Positions 27,101-39,431 of a DNA stretch of 64,000 nucleotides are shown piece by piece. Below the pieces are notes generated by a model. The model was given only the letters and a program-made list of their open reading frames with translations. It was not told the origin of the DNA and did not search any database. The DNA is taken from NCBI GenBank assembly GCA_964057225.1, contig OZ059898.1:10912001-10976000 (forward strand), read 5' to 3'. The stretch is from Auanema rhodensis. Lineage: Eukaryota; Nematoda; Chromadorea; Rhabditida; Rhabditidae. Each line of letters opens with the position of its first letter. Within the stretch, counting starts at the first letter, position 1. The position numbers were made by a program, and so were the translations under genes.

Positions 27101-30100
27101 ATCTTATAGTAAAATAAGAAAACATAGTTAATACTTGTTTGAAATTCATGAAAGTGTCAAAAAAAAGATAGAAATTGATCGACAAATATCTAGGCTACGA
27201 TTATTTTTCACAATGAATTGGAAATGTTTGGTTAATTTCTAAAGATTTCGATTCCTGCATTATATCAAAATTAATTTTGTAAAAGAGCAAGTTTGACAAG
27301 AAAACAACAATGTTATATTTGTTTTAATATTCTACTCACCGACAACAGCATAAACTCCTGGATATATCACTGATTTAAATCCGTTTGGAACAGATAATGA
27401 GATCATCTAGTTAATTAATATTTAATTTATACTGTATATCTTATTCTAACTTCTCCGTATAATCTGCCAACAGCTCCTCCTAACGTGAATACAGGACCAA
27501 ATACTCCAGATGGTATTGGTAGTGACATACTTAATATGGAAAATATAATCTAAAAATGGATAATTTAGAATAAAATTCAGTTATAAAGTACATTAACACT
27601 GATGAATGTAACTAGAAGACGTAAAGTATGATCAGCGTTTCCAATCCAATTAGCATTAATTCCAGGTCCACAATGAACAGGTGATTCAGATGTTGCTGTG
27701 AAAGTGCAATTACTGAAGAAATCTTTCAGATTCATCCCAAATTTCAGCTTAATTTATTTTTTGTTTTTTGAATGTTGAATAAACCTTATTTCTTACTCTT
27801 CCTGTTGTATATTGTCCTAATCCGTATGTATATGAAAGTATACCGTAAGCTAATGATACGCATATTGGAAAGTAATACCATCTGTAAAAATAATTTTCGT
27901 TGGAAATAATTTCTGAAATTCATTTTGTATATTTACTTTCTTTGAAAAATCTTTTTTGCATATGAATTAGTTCTCAACATCATTACAATTCGTTTGTACA
28001 GATTGATGTAGAATGCTCCCAATAGTCCACAAAGTAATCCTAATACAGCAAATGCAGGTAACTCGTGTACAGTGAAAGCATGTGGTGGAAAACTTGTCTG
28101 TTGAAATGCGTTCACATTCACTGTAATAATCAGTTGAAAATCAGCTACAAGCTATATGTATATGCAAAGCAGAAGCAGATATTGAAGTGGTGTTTGGATA
28201 TTTCCGGGTACGTCATGATGCTTGTTAAAGGGCTAGGCGTTAGAACCACTCAAGATCAAGTTGTAACTCAGGTACTGCTTAACTTAGAACATTAAAATAA
28301 ATAAAAACAGAATAATCTGATAATCATGCATAAGCAATATGGAAAAAAATGAAATGTCTCTGCTTACAAGTTTCGTCATCTGTAGCAGACATATAGCCTC
28401 GAAGCAATCGAATAGTTGTAGCACCACAGCAAGCCGCAAAGAATCCTCTCCAATACGATCGAACAGAAAAATACATAGTCGTAACTTCAATAGAGAAGAG
28501 AACACCTAGAAATACGAGATTAAAATGTTTTTTTCTTCTGAGAAAAGCAGCTTGTTTGTTCAAGTTTCACATTATCAATGTCATATGTACATGTCATGGT
28601 TTGATGCTTCAACCATGATCAAGTCTTGATTTTTTTATGTATTCTATTCGAAAATTAGTCAGTTGTAATCAGTAAATATCAAACTTTTTTTTGTATATTT
28701 AACAGATGATAAACTCAAATTTTATAAGAAAAACAGAAAATTTGATTTTTTCATTTCTTCAATATACTTGACTTCATGATAATGTTGATGAAATACAAAT
28801 AGTTTAGATAGTAAATGTATTTGCTTTTCTCGCTTGTACATAGAAAGGAAAGGGGGCTGTTTGATGTTTCTCGTTGAATTTTTATGAATAGAGTTCTCAT
28901 TCGATGATTTCATGAAACAGCCATAACATCAGTAGCAGCAGCAATGCTCATCTGAATATTTTCTTTTTTTTCTTTTTAGTTCTCTCTTTCTCTTTCAGTT
29001 TTACATTAGCTTTTCCCATAGATATATAAATTTTTCCTCTACTCATGCCATCATATATTCACATTTTTCTTCAAAACTGTAGTTTGAAATTTCAGATTAT
29101 GAACAGATATTTTTATGTTTTAATTGTAACAGCGCTAATTAATAAAGTAATTAGTCAAATATGTGAAGAAGATGGTCTAAGTGTATGCAATAATATACTC
29201 TTATTTCATGAATCATTGACAGAGTTTGCAGAATCTGATGAATAATCGCTACTATTGTGTTGAGGAACGCGGAAGATGTTATGCCTTTAACTATTGTGAT
29301 CCTAATAAACCTCGTATTGATCATTATTTTTCTGTATTAGCAGCTTGCCAACAGCAGTGTCAGCAGGGTTTGGTTTTGAAAAAATTGCCTTTTTTTCTAC
29401 AGGATTAACAAACAGGTCAAATAGTTGAAACAAGCCTATTTTCAGCAAATCCGAAAAAAAAAGACTCATTTACTGAAGCCACATGCCCCTTAATGTATGT
29501 ACAGCAACAGATTCGTGGACCCAAATATGCTTTAACCATCAGAGGATTAAGCTGTTCTCAATCATTCTGTGGGTACGGTTCGTGTTTCCAGAATCAGGAT
29601 GAAGCTGTATGCTGTGAATCGTTGATAAATAGAATTTTTAAACGTTAAGTATACAATATCTTAACATTTTTTTTGTGGCGGGAAAATAATTATTAGTCTT
29701 TGAATAGTATAATTATTCATATATAATATGATATAACTCACTGTCATTCGGTTTAATATGAATAGGAAAAACAAACTTTCATTCTTGTCTATAACATTGG
29801 ATATATCATGTATATTGATTTGTATAAATTATAGATTTTTTTTGTATTTTGAGATAAAAATTTAAATTGTCTAACCTCCAACAGGAGAACTAAAAGTACA
29901 AGCAACACCAACAGCACATGCTGCTGCTAAACACTCTGTTCGTCTCTGTTCATTGTTGAAACTTGGCTCAATCCAACCAGCAATTTTAGACATCTGGTTT
30001 GACACAACTGATGCTATATGAACAAACGGACCCTTTAACAACATTTAAATGAATTACATGAAAAAAAATCATAAATTTCTGACCATTTTTCCAATAGGAA

Positions 30101-31309
30101 CTCCTGATCCAAGTGATAGTGTTATCCCAATTACTTTTGAAATTAAGGTACGCACAGTTAGATAATCTTTGAGAACAACACCTCTCATAATCGTTTTCAT
30201 TTCTGGTACCCCAGATCCTAAAAAAATAATTTTGTTTTTCTCAAATATTTCCAAGCTAAATAGATTTCTTTTCAGATACCTATAGCTTGAGGTGATACGT
30301 AATGTACAAATGCTGCTGATGCCAAAATCATTCCAACAACAGAACCTAGAACATATAAAAATTAAAATTAAACATAATCAATAGGTCGTAAAAGCACAAC
30401 CGTATATCATCCATGAATAAATAAATCGAAAATCTATTTTCACGTGATGTTTCACGTGGGTTTTACAAAAAAACCTGAAGACAAACTTCCTTTTAAATTA
30501 TAAATCAATATTTGATAAAAAAATAATGAATAAAAATGTACTTAAATATGCTGTGTATGATGCTATCCAATGAAAATGAGATGGATCATTCCATCCATAA
30601 CATATATCTCGTATACTGAGTTGAACTGTAATAATTAATATAATAATTGATTATAATTTGAAAAAATGTTAATTATGTACTTACCACTATAGGTATATTT
30701 CAAAAATTCATCAACACATGTTGATAATAATCCAATAAAAATACCAAGAATAGCTAAAAACAACCAGTCTGTTAGAACCATTTTTGCTGTTGCTAGCTTT
30801 GGCTCTTTAAAAGTTTTTTTTTATGTAAAATATAAAAATTATTTAAAGGTATATAGTATATATTAATAATATCATAAACAAGTGAATAATATATAATATA
30901 TGCTATATGTTGTATATAAATATATAAATACCTGAGCAATTTCTTATCCGAGAGAGAATAGTTCGAATAAGTGGTGGTGGTTCTTTCTCATCAGAGAAAT
31001 ACATAGAGAGATTATCATGATCTTCGAATCGGACGGTTTTCTGTTGTCCTTCCTCAATACGACTTTGAGCTGAAGCTTTTCGGTAATTCGCGATTCTCTG
31101 TGAGAAATAATTGTGTTTTGTATTCTTTTAATGATTAAGATTATGAGAAAAATTGACTTACTATTGTTTCTTCATAGCTGTATTCTTGTTCCAACTTTTT
31201 TAATTCTTTTTTCAGTTCGCCATCCATTGAGTGCTCTCGTGTTATAGAGAGAAGAGGAGTTGTCGGATCACCGACGTTTCGTTCGTTAGTATAAAATGAA
31301 ATCTTATCT
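24185..31309 (-). CDS. CLC-family chloride channel, many exons, N-terminus not fixed
   Basis: A voltage-gated-type chloride channel of the plasma-membrane ClC-1/ClC-2/ClC-K branch, read from about twenty short exons on the minus strand; roughly 900-1000 residues. The order is a charged cytoplasmic N-terminus (about 31309-30950), the membrane domain (30806-26584), two CBS domains (first at 26475-26335; second at about 25190-25050) and a hydrophilic tail ending in TGA at 24185-24187. Visible signatures are GSGVPE (exon 30222-30083), GPFVHIAS (exon 30033-29876), [18 protein letters not shown] (exon ending 28370) and [16 protein letters not shown] (near 27500). The usual gating motif GKEGP reads GKMGP across the 30083/30033 junction, so the gating Glu is Met. 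The first exon seen follows a TATAG acceptor, so an earlier exon or a trans-spliced leader is likely; an internal ATG at 31227 is an alternative start. One 1370-bp intron (28506-29875) contains a gene on the other strand. Confidence 0.93.
28506..29875 (-). other. Large CLC intron hosting a nested gene
   Basis: The donor is GGAG|gttag at 29876/29875 and the acceptor tttctag at 28506. The flanking exons join in frame as ...SSPVGGVLFSIE..., the expected CLC sequence. At 1370 bp it is much longer than the ~50-bp introns of the same gene and holds the three-exon gene 29099-29648 on the + strand. Confidence 0.9.
29099..29648 (+). CDS. Secreted Cys-rich protein with divergent Kunitz-like and lustrin-like parts (150 aa)
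   Basis: Three exons: 29099-29182, 29232-29367 and 29416-29648, all with GT-AG introns of 48-49 bp and preserved frame. The start ATG is 3 bases after an ATTTCAG acceptor-like site. Residues 1-20 form a signal peptide ([20 protein letters not shown]). Residues ~22-72 carry six Cys, ending in CYAFNYC...AACQQQC, which resembles the second half of a Kunitz domain, with C-x5-C where C-x7-C is usual. The last exon has a second Cys module (TCPLMY...[14 protein letters not shown]...VCCES), like the lustrin/Cys-rich repeats that accompany Kunitz domains in nematode secreted proteins. The likely role is an extracellular protease-inhibitor-like or matrix protein; inhibition is not shown. It lies inside an intron of the CLC gene on the opposite strand. 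An alternative in-frame acceptor at 29222 would add three residues to exon 2. Confidence 0.75.
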
Positions 31310-32460
31310 CTATAATAATAATAATATTATAGAGAAAGAAAACAAATAAAGAGATGATTTTTAAAAAAAAAACAAGTAGCAAAAAAGGAAAAAAATTGAA
31401 TGATAAAGAAGTAAAAAAAGTAATTATCTTGTTTGAATCATCTTACTTGAAAGAGAAAAACTTTTTTTTACAAAAAAAATATATATTTATAGTATAAATC
31501 AATGATACAGTTCAAAAATGGACAATAACTTTAACATTCATGGGAAATGCGACAGGTGTAGCCGGAAACACAAGAATAACTAGGAATGTATTTGGATGAC
31601 ATGATGACATGTTGCAATTACTCAATTCATTCATGTTTTGGATGCTAAACCAATTAAGTTTTAAATACTTCCAAAAAAAAAAAGAATAAATGAAGTTTAA
31701 TAATTATTTTTTATCACATTAACGGTAAACAATGAGGTAAAAATACAATATGGAACTGCTAGACACACCCACAAGTGAGTGGCCTATGTTTCGTAGTACA
31801 TTTGTGCTTCTTCAACCTTATTTTCATCAAATCTATCTAGTTTTTCGTCTTTTCGGCGTCCTAAATTCATACATACATGTAACTGTTCTCTCTATCAGTT
31901 ATTCATATTTCAACCGTTTTTAGAATAATTTTTGCAAAAAATTGATAAACTAGCCTTCTTATTTGCATTATTATGTGCATCATCTACCTGATGACGTATA
32001 CGGTTTTTGTTCTTACCTCATACAATTTTAAAACAGAAAATAGACAGCTAGTAGAATATTCTTATTATTTGAAAAAAAAACTTAAAAGAGTTCAATCTTC
32101 TCGACGTATAACTCTTAACCGTTCTTTATTGGTGTCTGTCAAAGATTCACCACATATTACTCATCAATTCTTCTTCAATTTTCTATAAGTTCTATACAAG
32201 AACTTGAACATTATTTCAATATTAATTTCAAGAAATTCATTGAATATAACATATTTTTGAAAATTCTTTCTAATGTTTTTCATTTCTCTCATATAATATC
32301 CCAGAATAATTTCAAATTGTTTCTTTTATATGTATATATATATAAACATATATACTATTCTTATATTTTACTTTGTTTTTTTTATGATTATCATAATGTA
32401 TTAAAAACAATTTTTTTTTGAAAACTTCATTATAGATCATAATATTTAATAATTTTAGTT
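31310..32460. other. Region between the CLC and calpain genes
   Basis: AT-rich. It should contain the promoter and any missing first exon of the CLC gene and the 3' end of the calpain transcript. One + strand ATG frame at 31973-32188 (71 codons, hydrophobic start then basic) has ordinary composition but no splice or family support. Confidence 0.4.
31973..32188 (+). CDS. Weak candidate ORF, 71 aa
   Basis: An ATG frame with a hydrophobic N-terminus (MCIIYLMTYTVFVLTSYNF) and a basic middle (YYLKKKLKRVQSSRRITLNR). It could encode a small secreted or membrane peptide, or be chance. No family is recognised. Confidence 0.2.
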   Translation: MCIIYLMTYTVFVLTSYNFKTENRQLVEYSYYLKKKLKRVQSSRRITLNRSLLVSVKDSPHITHQFFFNFL

Positions 32461-35400
32461 TTATAAGTACATAGGATCATCAAAAGCACTTATACTCAAT
32501 CGAATTTTAGCATCTCGTAATGTATCCGATTTCAGTTCAATTTCAAGATCTCTGAAATATATTATTAAAAAATGATTTTTTTAATTTATGTTCAAACCTA
32601 TTATCATTATCGATTTGAACTGGAAAAGTGATACTACCAAGTAACCTGTCTTTCGCCATCAAACGATCTTCATAAACTTCTACTGTGAATATATCGCATG
32701 TTTTAGTGCTGAAAAAATATTTTTTTATACAAATTAAGATATAATGATTATTATATTTTTTCAAAATTTACATATAGTTTCCTTAACTTAACTAACCTGT
32801 GGAAAACAAATTGATCATCAAACTTCGGTCGCGATGTTTGCTTTATCGTAACCGTTCGAACATTGCTCTTTTTATTTTTTAATATGCAATATGTATTCAA
32901 TTCTGAAAAAAGCCATATATATACTCACATATATGCTTATAATGTAATAATAATTAGATTTACCTTGATTTGTATTCAGTAGTACCTCTTGAATAGTAAT
33001 TCTAATAACTGAAGTGGCACTTTTGCAGCTACATAAGCCATAGGTAGGAGCATGCTTAAAGAAAAAAAAAATTTAAGAGCTTAATTTTTAAAATTAAAAT
33101 TAAATTATGCAATTAATTATCTATTCAAACATTTAATATAGAAATATTCATTAAATAGTTTTGATATTAGAAGCAAGTTTTGATTGAAGTTTCAGCATAT
33201 AAATATAAGTTAATTAACAATACAAATATATACTTTATATATTTGTTATAGTTAAACAAATATCTCAAATTTTTAATTTTTTTACAAAAACTTCTTTGCG
33301 TAAAATTATCGACATTTTATAATTTCGAATTTATCGAATTTGAAAACTATCGAAATCATACAAAAGCTTCTATCGATATTACTATGTTGATAGAATATTA
33401 TCGATTACCATTGCTCAATTATAATGTATATAAATCTCTTGATATGTTCCATATAGTAATCGAAATCCAAAACAAGTTTTATATTCATGAAGAAACAAAA
33501 AGAACGGCGATTTACCTTACTAAGCGGTTTTGCTTTGATGTCGTGGTCGGAATACATTCGTAACATGAAAAGTGCTTGTTCTCGAGGAGCAAACGTTGTA
33601 GGTAAAACAACATAACTGAATATAATAATAGAAAGAATTTAAAACGTGAATCAACTAACCTTCCTATAGATAAATTTCGTAATTGAAGAAAAACTGATCG
33701 AGCATTAGCATAATCAGAAGTTCCAGCTGGAGACATAGGCTGAAAATGTCTGAGTTTACTCATAATTCAAAAGAGTTTTAAGTATTTTCAAACTTAAACA
33801 AAAAATTACCTGATGAAGCCTATGCTTACGATTTGATTCCACATGCATGACATGCATTCCAATACTCACATAAGGATCTCTTCGTTTTTCGCCTTCACTT
33901 TGATCTCGCTGTGTAAGTGCGAACATAATATCTGATTCACTTTCAGAAACATGAAATAAATACTAAAAAAGTAGATTATTTGTTTAACAATATAGTTAAG
34001 CACCTGAGGATTATTACAAAATGTGGCAGGAAATTTCAAACATCCACCAGCTAGATCATCAGGAGCACCGCTTTTAACTCCATTAGTTGTCCATTCATTT
34101 ACGAATATTAGCTCATGATACCTAAAATATTGAAAAGATATAAAAAACAACCATTTCAAAAATAAGAGAACCAACCTTTTCGAAAGTGATAAAAAACTTG
34201 TATTTAATAATTTACATACAGAAATATCAGTAAAATATTGAATAAATGAATCCCATGGCATCCTATAATCATTATAAAAATTAATTAATTATTTAATAAA
34301 TTCATATATTTTTTACCAAAATTCTCCATCTTCATCAACTGTTATTCCAAGTGAATCTTTTTCCTTTTTACTAACCTTCAATAAATTAAAATAAAATTGA
34401 TTATAAATATAAATAAATATATACCTGCTCCCATTCTCGACTATTATCACTCCATGGTCCGTTCCACTCTTTTTCACCCCATGGATTTTGCAAGCGAATA
34501 AGCTGTTGTGAATCATGACTTCCGAATAAATAGTTTCTAAACAAAATGTTTTTGTCAGATTTAAATGAAAATCAAAAAATAAAAATCAACTTACGTAATA
34601 GAATTTGTTGATTTGTTATTCAATTCGACATATCTTATAGCTGTAACAGCATATGCATGTCCCTTTACTAAACCGCAATCCAAAGTTTGTTCAATTTCGT
34701 CCTTGGATTTAGCCTTTAAATGATTTAAACTACAATATATTAAAATAATTCATTTAATATAATAACTTACAGCGATAGCTGCAACAATAAGAGCTTGATC
34801 ATCAAAAGCATCACGTAATTGATTGAACAATAATGGTGACATTGTCTTATAATCCTACAAAAATATAAAAAATTAGAAAGATATTTATATTTAAATTTTA
34901 TATAAACAAGACAATAATAATCTATGTTATAACTTACAGTTTTCAGAAACTTTCCAACGTTAATGGTCTGTGCAACTCCACCGGAAACATCTTGTAAAGC
35001 ATCTGACAGATGACCCCCCACAAGATTTTCATAGCACCCGTATAATCTACAAATAAACAAATATATAGAAAAATAGTATAAATTAAAATGAAAGAGAAAA
35101 GAAGATACTCAAACTAACTTTGCAAATGCTTTTTCAAGCAATGCTGACCAAAATTCATTAGGAGTTTTAGAACGAGCAAAAAGCAGCTTTCCATTCCTTT
35201 AAAATAAAATAAAACTTCCTTAAAGGTTGGAAATAAACACACCTAGTTGGTAACAAATCATCAATAACAACTTCTACCCATTCACCAAATCTCCAGAATC
35301 GAAAGCGGAATATGCCACCATATGGTCGATCATCAGCCCATTCTTGTTCATCTGCATCTGGTATAACCTATACCAGAAATAGTTATATATCATATAAACA

Positions 35401-35837
35401 TATAGTAAACGATATATTAAAACAGATTAAAAAAAAACAAAAATTACCATATCCAACAAATGTTGATTGTGGGTTAAAGCTGAGCATGCAGAAACAAACC
35501 AGCAATTTCCAAGAATTCCTTGAGTTACATCATTAGATGATGCTCCTTCAACGAATAGATGTGGATCATCATGAAGCTCCTAGAAATAATAAGAGCATGC
35601 TGATTTACAATAGATAATATGTTAAAATTAAAGTTGAATTCACAAACAAAAAAAAACAGAAACATTAGAACTCACTTTAGGTCTTTTCCATTCAATATCA
35701 GAGCTTCTACCTTGTTCCAAAAATAAACTTGAATTAGTTGGTGGAAATGTTGTATCTACGAAAAATTGCTTTGATTTTATACAATTTTGGCGAATTTTTT
35801 CGTAGTTCTGGTCACGAAATCTTCGCTGATTCTTCAT
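32461..35837 (-). CDS. Calpain cysteine protease, TRA-3/calpain-5 type
   Basis: A Ca2+-activated intracellular cysteine protease, around 650 residues in about fourteen exons with short introns. The start ATG at 35837 gives the typical N-terminus ending in FRDQNYEKI; a TTATAG acceptor-like site about 20 bp upstream suggests a 5' leader junction. The order is protease core PC1 with catalytic Cys in [12 protein letters not shown] (exon 35579-35448), PC2 with His in GHAYAVT (near 34650) and Asn in [12 protein letters not shown] (near 34480), then the C2-like domain III (near 34260-33000), then a C-terminal C2 domain ([18 protein letters not shown] near 32680) ending in TAA at 32461-32463. No EF-hands are seen. 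Ending in C2 rather than a penta-EF-hand is the calpain-5/6 and nematode TRA-3 arrangement. All three catalytic residues are present, so it should be active. In Caenorhabditis TRA-3 acts in sex determination by cleaving TRA-2; that role is not implied here by sequence alone. Confidence 0.93.
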
Positions 35838-36710
35838 CAGCGGAAGCGAAAAGAGAATCTATAATTAATATATCTGTATTCATATTTCAGAAAATACAAA
35901 AAAAATCAAAAAATTAAGAGAGACTCAATTTCTAAGAAAAAAAACAAAGAAAAAATTTTTTTTTAAAGAAATAAACAATTCTAAATTGTTGAATTTTGGC
36001 TATTTGAAATAACCCGTTAAACTATATCAATATATAAATATATTTATTTATTTATTTTTATTTTTACTGTCGAATTTTGGAAAATAATTGACGAAATAAT
36101 AAAACAACCTCAACATCTAAAATCAATGAATATAGACTTGAATGAAAAGTTTGTTTCAATGTTTTTATATTTTTATTCTATTCCTTTCATCGTTTTATCT
36201 ATTTTTCTCACAAAAGTTTTCAACAACCTCATCATTACAATGATGAATCATGTAGAAAGATAGATGATTGACGAAAAAACTTGAAAGGTTTCCATTAAAG
36301 TTGTGAAATAGTTTGAAGAAAATAATGAGTAAAAGCAGTAAAAGTCGATAATTTAAAAAATATTTTCATATTATTAGAATTGTACATGAACATAGTAGTT
36401 GACGAACTGTTATCAATAGAAAAACATGGTGAAATTTCAGTGCGATTCAGATAAAATGTTCAAAAAAATTCAATTAAAATCAAAAAAAAAAGCAACAAAT
36501 CATGGCTATAAAACAGTTCCGAGAATATTTGAAAGAATATCAGTAAAGAACAGATGATTTATGAGATAACAAATTGTTTACATGAGTAATACTTAGCACG
36601 GAGATGAGAGAGAATTTAGTTGTTATGGTTAGAAAATCAACTAATTCTATAAATATAACTATATTATAATGAATAAATAAAATCAAAATCTCTATCTAAT
36701 CTTACAATAC

Positions 36711-36886
36711 ATACTTTGTTCAGTTAAACAAGAGAAAACTGATGAAAAACGCATGAATGTGTGCGACATATGCGCTAAATCGGGGACATGCAACGTGTGT
36801 GCTGCGTGAAGAACGAGAATAAATGAATCTTTCCAGTCATTTTCAAGGCGTTTAACATCGCTAACAATCAACTCTTTATCCATCCT
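36711..36886 (-). CDS. Candidate exon of unknown gene
   Basis: The minus-strand ATG at about 36883 opens a stretch of 58 codons of ordinary composition (KRLENDWKDSFILVLHAAHT in the first half) and reaches a very good donor, CAAA|gtatgt, near 36711. It lies upstream of calpain, but its phase (1) does not join the calpain exon at 35837 in frame, so it is not a simple calpain first exon. It could be a 5' non-coding exon, an exon of another gene, or chance. Confidence 0.27.
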
Positions 36887-37470
36887 TAAGCAATACACAA
36901 AGTTTTTTCAATAAGTATTGAGCTAGATGCTGATATGAGGTGAGAATAAAGGTTAAACATAAAAATATTAACAGATAATGTATGACGTTTTCAACTAAAT
37001 TTATGAATGAAAATTAAATCAAAAAATTATATTAATCATTATGATAAAATGAAATTTCAAAATTCAATATAATAAAGATGCCAATTTAATATAAACATAA
37101 GAGCCGGAAAACAATTATATTAAGGTAATGTCTCATAATACATTTGAATTTCTGATAACGAAATAAGAACAGTCAATGCTTTACAGAACCGAGAGAAAAA
37201 AAAGAAAAAAGGCCAGAAAATCAAATTATACATAGCTTAAAGTATAATCTAACCAAAAAAATTAAATACGTTGACCAGCTGTGACAGAACGCAACCTTAC
37301 GTGTGAGCTTCTCGGGTGGTAAAAAAAGTGAGAGAGAGATAGGAAGAGAGAAAGAGAGTATGGAAGAGATTGGTGACATATACGGAAGTACGGCGGCAGA
37401 CAAGGGCAAGTTCCCGTTCATTCCCTTCTTCTTCTCTTTCTATCTTTCAATTTTTCTTACTCTCTATCAC

Positions 37471-37501
<31 letters not shown>

Positions 37502-37502
37502 C
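37471..37502. repeat. (TATC)n microsatellite
   Basis: About eight tandem TATC/CTAT tetranucleotides. Confidence 0.92.
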
Positions 37503-38820
37503 CTATTTTAGTTCTTGTTCTCCTCCTTTCACCTGTATCATACCCCTCAAGAATATAATCTTCACGTGTTCTATCTACCTATCTCTGTCTCTTGAATATT
37601 CATATCTTTTCATTCGTCTGCATCTATTTCATCTCTTCTTTTCCTATTCTCCTTTTTCCAAACCTTTCTTGCTCTCAATTCAATCGTCGCTGGGGATGAT
37701 TGCTAGTTGCAGAGACAAGAAATGATTCTAATACTGTCTGATAGGCCGCGACGCGCAACGCTCCGCATCATTCTACTACAACCAGAATATCAAGACGATA
37801 TTCATGACATTACATCATCATATGCACTTGTATTTAAAATTAATACTAAATTTCAGAATTATCAAGTAAACAATCTGAATTGAAACAGTTGAAATGCAAT
37901 ATTCATTCATCAATAAGAATAATTATTATATATTTCTCTTAGAAAATAATCAAAATCAAAAACTACAAGTTGATGACCATCAGAAAGAAGGATTAAGATA
38001 ACCTAGGTGACGACATAAAAATGAACTATAAAATTGATTGAGTTCAGTTGAATGTGAATTGAAGTTTGGTTTTTGATTATTTTTTTCTATTTTTTTGGAG
38101 GTAAAAAATGAATTAAAACTAATGATCATATAAAGATTTCAAGGATTTGATTAACCATTTCTATAGTAGGAAAATAGAAATAATATAAGTTAAATTGATA
38201 TGTAAATGAATTGTCTTATAGAAGGAAACAAAATGATTTCTATACTGCTTTTTCAAATATTTACTTTGAATTTACAGGGGAAGCTCTATATTGACTATGA
38301 TCATGTTTAGCTCATGTTTGGTGACACCTTTCAATGTATTCATATCTGTGTTTTATAATATTCTGTGAACTCTAAATAAACAGTTTTAAAGAGAGAGAAA
38401 AGGAGAAAGAGAGAGAGAAGTGGGAGAAGAGGGGTGCATGAGAGAAAGGGGGGGGAGGGGTGCTGAAGAAAAAGAGATGAAAACGAGGAACGTGGAGAGA
38501 AAATGTATAAACTCATGTGATGAGAATGATAGCAAAGCTTTTTTTGATACAATAAATAACTGTTTCTATTGATTATTGATATTTTTTTAAAAAAAAAAAA
38601 ACATCTATATGGTTCTGATGTACTGCAATTTTTCCTGTTTTCAGCTGAAAAAAGCAGCAACATAAGGAAATACAGCATGCTATTGAAACATTCGTATATA
38701 TTTCTAACATGAATTGAACTTTATTTTTTTCTTTAAAAAATAAAAAATGTACATACATGTATACTTTATTTTCATGTATTTATATAAATAGTGTTGTTTA
38801 TTATTTATAATTTATAATCT

Positions 38821-38826
38821 TTTATT
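38821..38826 (-). terminator. Poly(A) signal of the phosphatase gene
   Basis: TTTATT on the + strand (AATAAA on the coding minus strand), 12 bp after the stop codon of the dual-specificity phosphatase. Confidence 0.5.
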
Positions 38827-38838
38827 AAGGTTTTTATT

Positions 38839-39373
38839 TTATTTTTGCGAATCGAAGTTCAAGGCTCTGTGAAGATACACATCTGGAACTGGACGAGCTG
38901 TTCTGCCTGTGAGCAATGTCACAGTTGCTTCTCCTTTTTTCTGTTTTTCGAAGTCAATCATTTGTCTCCAGAAACCAAGATTTGGTGAAATAATAGGTCG
39001 TACCTGTAATGTTGTAATTAAAATCAAATACAATTTTATAATTTATTCTTGTAAGATCGACAAATTGTATTGTTTGTCTGTCAAACTGATTTTCTTCAAA
39101 ATATTTGTGAAATACATAAACCGGAAAGAAAAAATCCATTATGTCAATCACATTGCAAAATTTTTGTAAATTGAAAACAATAAATTTAAAATTTTACAAC
39201 TTATTTTCAGATTTTTTTCTGAGATGATCCTTATTCGTCAAATTAGTCATTTGACTTGTACTACTACAATATAATCACGTGAATACCGGTTTTGTTTGAT
39301 GAGATTGATGTTGCTACGAACAAACCTCTTTCTTTTCTTTCAACTAAACTATCTTCCTTTCAAGCTTTCTCCC

Positions 39374-39431
<58 letters not shown>

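Larger units (their letters stand above)
35840..38838. other. Intergenic region upstream of calpain
   Basis: About 3 kb, AT-rich, expected to contain the calpain promoter and the 3' flank of the phosphatase gene. It contains a (TATC)n microsatellite at 37471-37502, pyrimidine-rich + strand sequence at 37420-37680, and one minus-strand open stretch at 36692-36886 with ordinary composition. Confidence 0.5.

Noticed and set aside
36711-36886. Treating this open stretch as the calpain first exon
   Set aside because: Its donor phase does not join the exon at 35837 in frame, and the calpain N-terminus is already complete from the ATG at 35837.
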